Shown here one piece after another: positions 8,353-12,578 of a stretch of 15,158 nucleotides of DNA. The notes under the pieces were generated by a model. That model was not told the DNA's origin, searched no databases, and worked only from the letters and a program-made list of their open reading frames with translations. Both the position numbers and the translations under genes were made by a program. The stretch is from CAYMRB01 sp964392615 (GTDB lineage: Bacteria > Planctomycetota > UBA8108). Each line of letters begins with the position of its first letter. Within the stretch, counting starts at the first letter, position 1. The stretch lies in NCBI GenBank assembly GCA_964392615.1, contig CAYMRB010000244.1:1-15158 (forward strand), in the 5' to 3' direction.

Positions 8353-8436
8353 CCCCCCCCCCCCCCCCCCCCCCCCCAGGCCTACTCCGACACCGACGCC
8401 AACCCGGACGCCGAGTCCGACAACGACAACGACTCC
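8353..8436. repeat. Poly-C run followed by degenerate CCGACA-like tract
   Basis: A run of 25 C (8353-8377) is followed by AGGCCTACTCCGACACCGAC and further degenerate CCGAC/CGACAA hexamer units, then a second C run at 8439-8446. The composition is that of a microsatellite-like region and probably explains why the assembly broke here. The true length of both the C run and the repeat is uncertain. Confidence 0.75.
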
Positions 8437-8518
8437 GGCCCCCCCCACTCCGCGCCCTTGACTCCCCGCGTCCGACAGCGTCCACTCGACGTGGGGCGGC
8501 GTCGAAGAACTCCAGAAC

Positions 8519-8523
8519 GAGGA
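8519..8523 (+). promoter_or_regulatory. Ribosome binding site of the Gfo/Idh/MocA gene
   Basis: GAGGA lies 5 nt before the ATG at 8529. It supports that start over any upstream in-frame codon in the low-complexity tract. Confidence 0.55.
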
Positions 8524-8528
8524 CTCCC

Positions 8529-9965
8529 ATGCAAGACCGCCCGAACCGCAACGCTCACCGCGAGCATATCGTCACGCGCCGCCGCTTTCTCGCCGCCAGC
8601 GCGGGTATCGCCGCGACGACCGTCGTCCCGCGTCACCTTCTCGGCGGACCCGGCTTCGTGCCGCCGAGCGAGAGACTCCGCGTCGCGGTCATCGGAACCG
8701 GCGGGCGTGGCAAGCGGTTGACGAGCGGCTTCCTGGGCCAGAAGGACGTCGAGATCGTCGCGATCGCCGATCCGAACGAGCGCGAGAGCTACGCGCGTTT
8801 CTACTACCGTGGCGTGTCGGGTCGCCTTGCCGTCAAGGAGCTCATAGAGAAGCACTACGCCGCGTCGCGCGGTGGCGAGAAGGGCGCCTACGCCGGCTGT
8901 CGCGATTTCGTCGACTACCGCGAGATGTTCGACAAGGAGAAGTCGATCGACGCGGTTGTCGTCGCCACTCCCGATCACGTACACGCGTTCGCCGCGCTCG
9001 CGGCCATCCGCCTCGGCAAGCATGTTTACTGCGAGAAGCCCTTGTGTCACTCGGTCGAGGAGGTGCGACAGGTCACCCTGGAGGCGCGCCGTGCGAAAAT
9101 CGCGACACAGATGGGCAACCAGGGCAACTCGAGCGACGACAACCGGCTGACGCAGGAGTGGGTGCGCGACGGCGCGATCGGCGAGGTGCGCGAGGTTCAT
9201 GCGTGGAGCGCCACCGGCTCCTGGACGGGCGGACGCACCGCGCGGCCGAAGGACACGCCACCGGTGCCGAAGGGCCTCGACTGGAAGATGTGGCTCGGCC
9301 CAGCGAAGCACCGGCCGTATCACCCTGCCTACGCGCCGTACAATTGGCGCGGCTGGCTGGACTTCGGCACAGGCGCGATCGGCGACATGGCGTGCCACAA
9401 TATCGACCCGGCGTTCGCCGCGCTCCGGCTCGGCGCTCCTGACACGATCGAGGCGGAGACAAGGGCCGCCAGCTCCGAGACGACGCCGGTCAACACGACC
9501 GTGCGATTCGAGTTTCCCGCGCGCGGCAAGCTGCCTCCCGTGACTCTGACGTGGTACGACGGCAGCAAGCGACCTCCGCGTCCGGAGGGTCTCGCACCCG
9601 GTGCGAAACTCGATGGCAACGGTGTCTACCTCGTCGGCTCGAAGGGCGTGCTGCTCTCCGACGGGTGGAGCCGCAACCCACGCCTGCTGCCCGACTCGAT
9701 GAATCGTTCGTACAAACGGCCGCCGAAGACGATCCCGCGCGTTGCCGGTCACGACCGTGCATGGATCGACGCCTGCAAGGGCGGCCCTCCGGCGAGCTCG
9801 AACTTCGACTACTCCGGCCCGCTCGCCGAGCTCGTGCTGCTCGGCGTTGTCGCGCAACGCACGGGCGAGAAGCTGCGCTGGGACGGCCCGAATCTCCGCG
9901 TCACGAATTGCCCGGATGCCGAGCAGTACGTGCGTCAGGAGTACCGCAAGGGTTGGACGCTGTAG
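8529..9965 (+). CDS. Tat-exported Gfo/Idh/MocA family oxidoreductase
   Basis: This 478-aa protein carries a twin-arginine export signal (TRRRFLAASAGIAATTVV, residues 16-33). An N-terminal Rossmann fold follows, with the nucleotide loop GTGGRG at 56-61, the VAIADPN strand at 77-83 and VVVATPDHVH at 143-152. The EKP motif at 169-171 holds the catalytic Lys170. GDMACHNID (285-293), with His290 and Asp293, matches the 'GDmgcH..D' signature of exported planctomycete members. Members oxidise or reduce sugars and related polyols with tightly bound NAD(P). Several Tat-exported relatives act as redox-neutral glycosidases or sugar epimerases, so the reaction here is open. Length is normal for the exported subfamily and no frameshift is visible. 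It heads the plus-strand block, with 51 bp to the next start. Family assignment is secure; substrate is unknown. Confidence 0.92.
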   Translation: MQDRPNRNAHREHIVTRRRFLAASAGIAATTVVPRHLLGGPGFVPPSERLRVAVIGTGGRGKRLTSGFLGQKDVEIVAIADPNERESYARFYYRGVSGRLAVKELIEKHYAASRGGEKGAYAGCRDFVDYREMFDKEKSIDAVVVATPDHVHAFAALAAIRLGKHVYCEKPLCHSVEEVRQVTLEARRAKIATQMGNQGNSSDDNRLTQEWVRDGAIGEVREVHAWSATGSWTGGRTARPKDTPPVPKGLDWKMWLGPAKHRPYHPAYAPYNWRGWLDFGTGAIGDMACHNIDPAFAALRLGAPDTIEAETRAASSETTPVNTTVRFEFPARGKLPPVTLTWYDGSKRPPRPEGLAPGAKLDGNGVYLVGSKGVLLSDGWSRNPRLLPDSMNRSYKRPPKTIPRVAGHDRAWIDACKGGPPASSNFDYSGPLAELVLLGVVAQRTGEKLRWDGPNLRVTNCPDAEQYVRQEYRKGWTL

Positions 9966-10016
9966 CCGCGACGCGCACTCCGGAACCACCGACGCGACCT
10001 CGTACGGAGATTCGTC

Positions 10017-10325
10017 ATGCCGATCCGCCGACTCGCAGTACTGGCGCTGGCGCTGGCGCTGCCGAGCGTGACGGCTGCCGCGGCGCTGCCGAACATCGTG
10101 TTCCTGTTCGCCGACGACCAGCGCGCCGACACGGTCGCCGCGTACGGCAAGGGCTCGAGAGAGCCGCTGCGACACGAGCGCCCGCTCCTGTTCGATCTCG
10201 ACAAGGACCCGGGCGAGCGATACGACGTCGCGACGCGCCATCCTGGTGCGATCGAGTCGATCCGTGAGCTCGTGGCGGAACACGAGAGACGCCTGGTCAA
10301 GGGCGAGTGCGAGCTGACGAAATAG
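10017..10325 (+). CDS. 102-aa 'mini-sulfatase': head and tail of a sulfatase joined in frame
   Basis: The first 44 residues are a signal peptide (LAVLALALALPSVTAAAALP) followed by PNIVFLFADDQRADTVAAYG, the normal N-terminus of an S1 sulfatase with the metal-binding Asp-Asp pair. The next residues, from about SREPLRHERPLLFDLDKDPG to the stop, match the last ~55 residues of arylsulfatases ('llFdL..DPgErydva..hP'). Everything between, some 350 residues or more including the formylglycine CxPxR site, is missing, yet the frame is kept. A GGAG motif 8 nt before the ATG and the intact stop mean it could be translated as a small secreted peptide. It cannot be an active sulfatase. It sits between the oxidoreductase and the esterase-lactonase genes. 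It is either an internal-deletion pseudogene or an assembly collapse; a function as a short protein is possible but unsupported. Confidence 0.8.
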   Translation: MPIRRLAVLALALALPSVTAAAALPNIVFLFADDQRADTVAAYGKGSREPLRHERPLLFDLDKDPGERYDVATRHPGAIESIRELVAEHERRLVKGECELTK

Positions 10326-10350
10326 CCGAGACGCCGTCTTCGGCGCTCGG
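10326..10350 (+). terminator. Stable hairpin immediately after the mini-sulfatase stop
   Basis: CCGAG (10326-10330) pairs with CTCGG (10346-10350), and inside it CGCCG (10332-10336) pairs with CGGCG (10341-10345) around a TCTT loop, leaving one bulged A. It begins at the base after the TAG and ends 11 bases before the ribosome site of the next gene. There is no T-tract, so it may be a weak terminator, an mRNA stabiliser or a processing site rather than a standard intrinsic terminator. Confidence 0.45.
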
Positions 10351-10361
10351 GATGAGCATTC

Positions 10362-10368
10362 GGGAGGA
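10362..10368 (+). promoter_or_regulatory. Ribosome binding site that sets a GTG start
   Basis: GGGAGGA is followed by a GTG at 10373, with 5 nt between the last G of the motif and the start. The upstream ATG codons at 10307 and 10352 lack a comparable motif, so this site argues for the GTG. Confidence 0.6.
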
Positions 10369-10372
10369 ACCC

Positions 10373-12088
10373 GTGATCGAGCAACTCAACCGCCGTCTTT
10401 CACCGTGGCTCGCCGTCTGCCTCGCCGTCTCCGGACTGCACGCGGGCGACGAGATCTACGAGCTCGGGCCGGACTCGCAGCGTCAGGACGGAGTGCCGCG
10501 AGGCCGAGTCACCGAGCACGTCTTCAAGAGCGCCATCTTCCCCGATACGATCCGCCGCTATTGGGTCTACGTACCATCGCAGCACGACGGCGAGACACCG
10601 GCCGCGCTGATGGTTTTCCAGGACGGGCACGCGTACGTCGGCGAGACCGGCCAGTTCCGCGCCCCGATCGTCTTCGACAATCTGATCCACCGCGCCGACA
10701 TGCCGGTGACGGTCGGCGTGTTCGTCGACCCCGGCCACAAGAAGGAGACGCTGCCCGACCAGCCCGGCTGGCGCCCGCAACCGGAGAATCGCAGCTTCGA
10801 GTACGACACGCTATCCGACCAGTACGCGCGTTTCCTGCTCGACGAGCTGCTGCCCGAGGTCGGCAAGGCCGTGCACATCTCCGACGATCCGGAACGGCGC
10901 GCGATCTGCGGCATCAGCTCGGGCGGCATCTGCGCGTGGACGGTCGCATGGGAGCGTCCGGACTCGTTCCGCAAGGTGCTGAGCCACGTCGGCAGCTTCA
11001 CGAACATCCGCGGCGGTCACGTGTACCCCGCGCTGATCCGCAAGGCGCCACCGAAGCCGATCCGTGTCTATCTGCAGGACGGCACCGGCGACCTCGACAA
11101 CGAGCACGGCAGCTGGTACCTCGCGAACCGGCAAATGGCCGCCGCACTGCGCTTCGCGAAGTACGATCACCTCTTCGTCGTCGGCGAGGGCCGCCACAGC
11201 GGCAAGCACGGCGGCGCCGTCCTGCCCGACGCACTGCGCTGGTTGTGGCGCGAGAGCGGCTCGACAACGGTCGTCGCGCGCGACGCGAAGCTCGAGCTCC
11301 TGGCGGGAGGTTGCGTCTTCACCGAAGGGCCGGCCGTCGATGCGACTGGCAACGTCTACTTCACCGACCAGCCGAACGACCGCATCCTGCGCTGGTCGAT
11401 CGACGGCAAGCTGTCGACGTTCAAGCAGCCAGCCGGAAGGTCGAACGGTCTCTACTTCGACCGCGACGGCAACCTGCTCGCGTGTGCGGACGAGAAGAAC
11501 CAGCTCTGGTCGATAGACCGCGACGGCAACGCGGAGGTGCTCGTGAAGGACTGGGCCGGCAAGCTGCTCAACGGACCGAACGATCTGTGGATCGACCCGG
11601 TCGGCGCGATCTGGTTCACCGATCCGTTCTACCGCCGGCGGTACTGGAAGCGCGGCGACAAGGAGCAGGACGGCGAGTGCGTGTACCGGCTCGCGCCGGA
11701 TCGCCGCACGGTCACGCGAGTGGCCGAGGGCCTCGTGCGCCCGAACGGCATCGTCGGGACGCCGGACGGCAGAACGCTCTACGTCGCGGATATCGGCGAC
11801 AAGAAGACCTACCGCTGGACGATTCGCCCGGAAGGAACACTGACGAACCGCAAGCTCTTCGCTCCGATGGGCTCCGACGGCATGACGATCGACGTCGAGG
11901 GCAACGTCTACCTGACCGGCAAGGGGGTCACCGTGTTCGGCCGCCACGGCCGCAAGGTCGACCACATCGCCGTGCCGAAGGGCTGGACCGCCAATGTGTG
12001 CTTCGGCGGCGTCGATCGATCGACGCTGTTCATCACCGCGCAGGACTCGCTCTTCGCGATTCGCACACGAGTGCGCGGGGTGCGGTAG
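10373..12088 (+). CDS. Secreted esterase fused to an SMP-30/gluconolactonase-like propeller
   Basis: This 571-aa protein begins with a signal peptide (RRLSPWLAVCLAVSGLHAGD). Residues 45-295 form an esterase D/enterochelin-esterase-like alpha/beta-hydrolase (PF00756 type): nucleophile Ser182 in CGISSGG, a likely acidic residue in QDGTGDLD (235-242), and His279 in GRHSGKHGG. Residues 305-565 form a six-bladed SMP-30/gluconolactonase propeller (PF08450 type). Its divalent-metal ligands appear intact: Glu318 in TEGP, Asn458 in RPNGI and Asp502 in SDGMTID. SMP-30 proteins open sugar lactones, so the two halves could cleave an ester and then a lactone of the same sugar acid; that pairing is inference. 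The GTG start is chosen for its strong ribosome site and direct signal peptide. In-frame ATGs at 10307 (overlapping the mini-sulfatase) and 10352 would add a non-hydrophobic leader. The gene follows the mini-sulfatase by 47 bp. Confidence 0.88.
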   Translation: MIEQLNRRLSPWLAVCLAVSGLHAGDEIYELGPDSQRQDGVPRGRVTEHVFKSAIFPDTIRRYWVYVPSQHDGETPAALMVFQDGHAYVGETGQFRAPIVFDNLIHRADMPVTVGVFVDPGHKKETLPDQPGWRPQPENRSFEYDTLSDQYARFLLDELLPEVGKAVHISDDPERRAICGISSGGICAWTVAWERPDSFRKVLSHVGSFTNIRGGHVYPALIRKAPPKPIRVYLQDGTGDLDNEHGSWYLANRQMAAALRFAKYDHLFVVGEGRHSGKHGGAVLPDALRWLWRESGSTTVVARDAKLELLAGGCVFTEGPAVDATGNVYFTDQPNDRILRWSIDGKLSTFKQPAGRSNGLYFDRDGNLLACADEKNQLWSIDRDGNAEVLVKDWAGKLLNGPNDLWIDPVGAIWFTDPFYRRRYWKRGDKEQDGECVYRLAPDRRTVTRVAEGLVRPNGIVGTPDGRTLYVADIGDKKTYRWTIRPEGTLTNRKLFAPMGSDGMTIDVEGNVYLTGKGVTVFGRHGRKVDHIAVPKGWTANVCFGGVDRSTLFITAQDSLFAIRTRVRGVR

Positions 12089-12112
12089 CGCGCTCCGAGA
12101 TCCGGCCTCAGA

Positions 12113-12300
12113 ATGGACCCCACAGAACCTGGCGAACCCGACGACCTTCGCGACTCGCGCTGCGGCGAGCTGCTGAACGAGTACCTGGAGAGAATCGAGG
12201 ATCTCTGCGTGCTACCGAGCGCCGAGGAGATCCGACGAGGCCATCCGGAGTGTGCTGATCGTTTGATCGACCAGCTCACCGTGCTGCAGCGCATTGTCGA
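12113..12300 (+). pseudogene. N-terminal remnant of a planctomycete-type serine/threonine kinase
   Basis: From an ATG at 12113 the frame encodes an acidic leader, then CGELLNEYLERIEDL, EEIRRGHPECADRLIDQL and TVLQRIVEF. This matches my memory of the short helical leader ('lldeyl.rle.G....eelL..hPeladrLreqL') that precedes the kinase domain in many planctomycete Ser/Thr kinases. No kinase motifs (glycine loop, HRD, DFG) follow. Recognisable similarity ends where the 80-bp repeat begins at 12291. The frame then stays open to 13030, but only by running out of frame over the start of the dehydrogenase gene. I read it as a truncated gene head rather than a real 305-aa protein. A standalone short regulator is an alternative. 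Confidence 0.5.
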
Positions 12301-12370
12301 GTTCTGGCAACGAAGAGCTCGGGCGAAACGGCCGCTTCTGCGCCGGATTGCCCTTATCAACAGGCTGCCA
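12291..12370 (+). repeat. 80-bp dispersed repeat, copy 2
   Basis: Gapless partner of 8146-8225, with 65 of 80 bases identical. It begins exactly where the kinase-leader similarity fades, which suggests it marks the truncation point of that gene. Both copies lie in the same orientation, about 4.1 kb apart, each in a gap beside an enzyme gene. The end of this copy is CTTATCAACAGGCTGCCA and of the other CTTCTTCAACGGACTGCTA. I see no target-site duplication or transposase. Confidence 0.75.
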
Positions 12371-12578
12371 ACGGGCCCTCTGACACTCACTCGCGGCGCC
12401 GCGCCCCGTGACGGCCTCCCGGGCCCCTCGTCCGAAGTCGTCATGTGGACGCGGCGCTCGCGTTTGCCGCGAATCGCGAACGGTCGCCGACTTCAGGGGC
12501 GGTGCCCTGCACGCGCCCGTCGAACTGCACCACGAGAGCTGATAGCCTGGTGGCGGAACGCGACAGAGGCCCCGATTC

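Larger units (their letters stand above)
8103..8528. other. Divergent intergenic region with repeat, assembly gap and low-complexity sequence
   Basis: This 426-bp spacer separates the minus-strand glycoside hydrolase from the plus-strand oxidoreductase, so it must hold promoters for both blocks. I cannot point to a convincing -35/-10 pair. From left to right it holds the glycoside hydrolase ribosome site, an 80-bp dispersed repeat (8146-8225), about 100 bp of unremarkable sequence, ten N (8330-8339), a 25-base C run (8353-8377), a degenerate CCGACA/CCGACG tract (about 8381-8436), a second C run of 8 (8439-8446) and the oxidoreductase ribosome site. No gene is supported here. Any reading frame through the C run and the N block is an artefact of low complexity. 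Confidence 0.75.
12089..12578. other. 490-bp region without an intact gene
   Basis: This stretch between the esterase-lactonase gene and the PVC dehydrogenase holds a kinase N-terminal remnant (from 12113), the second copy of the 80-bp repeat (12291-12370) and about 200 bp (12371-12578) in which I recognise nothing. A modest AGAGG motif lies 9 nt before the dehydrogenase start. A promoter for the dehydrogenase could lie here but none is evident. Confidence 0.65.

Noticed and set aside
8381..8436. CRISPR-like direct repeats
   Set aside because: The units are degenerate hexamers with no spacers of constant length and no cas genes nearby.
8144..8461. Pro/Thr-rich open frame across the N gap and poly-C run
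   Set aside because: It crosses ten unknown bases and a homopolymer. The amino-acid repeat is a by-product of CCGACA-type low complexity.
8382..10283. 633-codon antisense open frame opposite the oxidoreductase and mini-sulfatase
   Set aside because: It has no recognisable domain, has an Arg/Ala-rich composition, and mirrors a well-supported gene on the plus strand. Long antisense frames are expected at this GC content.
10307..10372. ATG starts at 10307 or 10352 for the esterase-lactonase gene
   Set aside because: Neither has a good ribosome site, and 10307 overlaps the mini-sulfatase. GTG at 10373 has GGGAGGA at ideal spacing and directly begins the signal peptide.
10405..12258. 617-codon frame overlapping the esterase-lactonase gene in another frame
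   Set aside because: It is dominated by Arg and Pro with no motifs. The overlapping frame has two complete enzyme domains.
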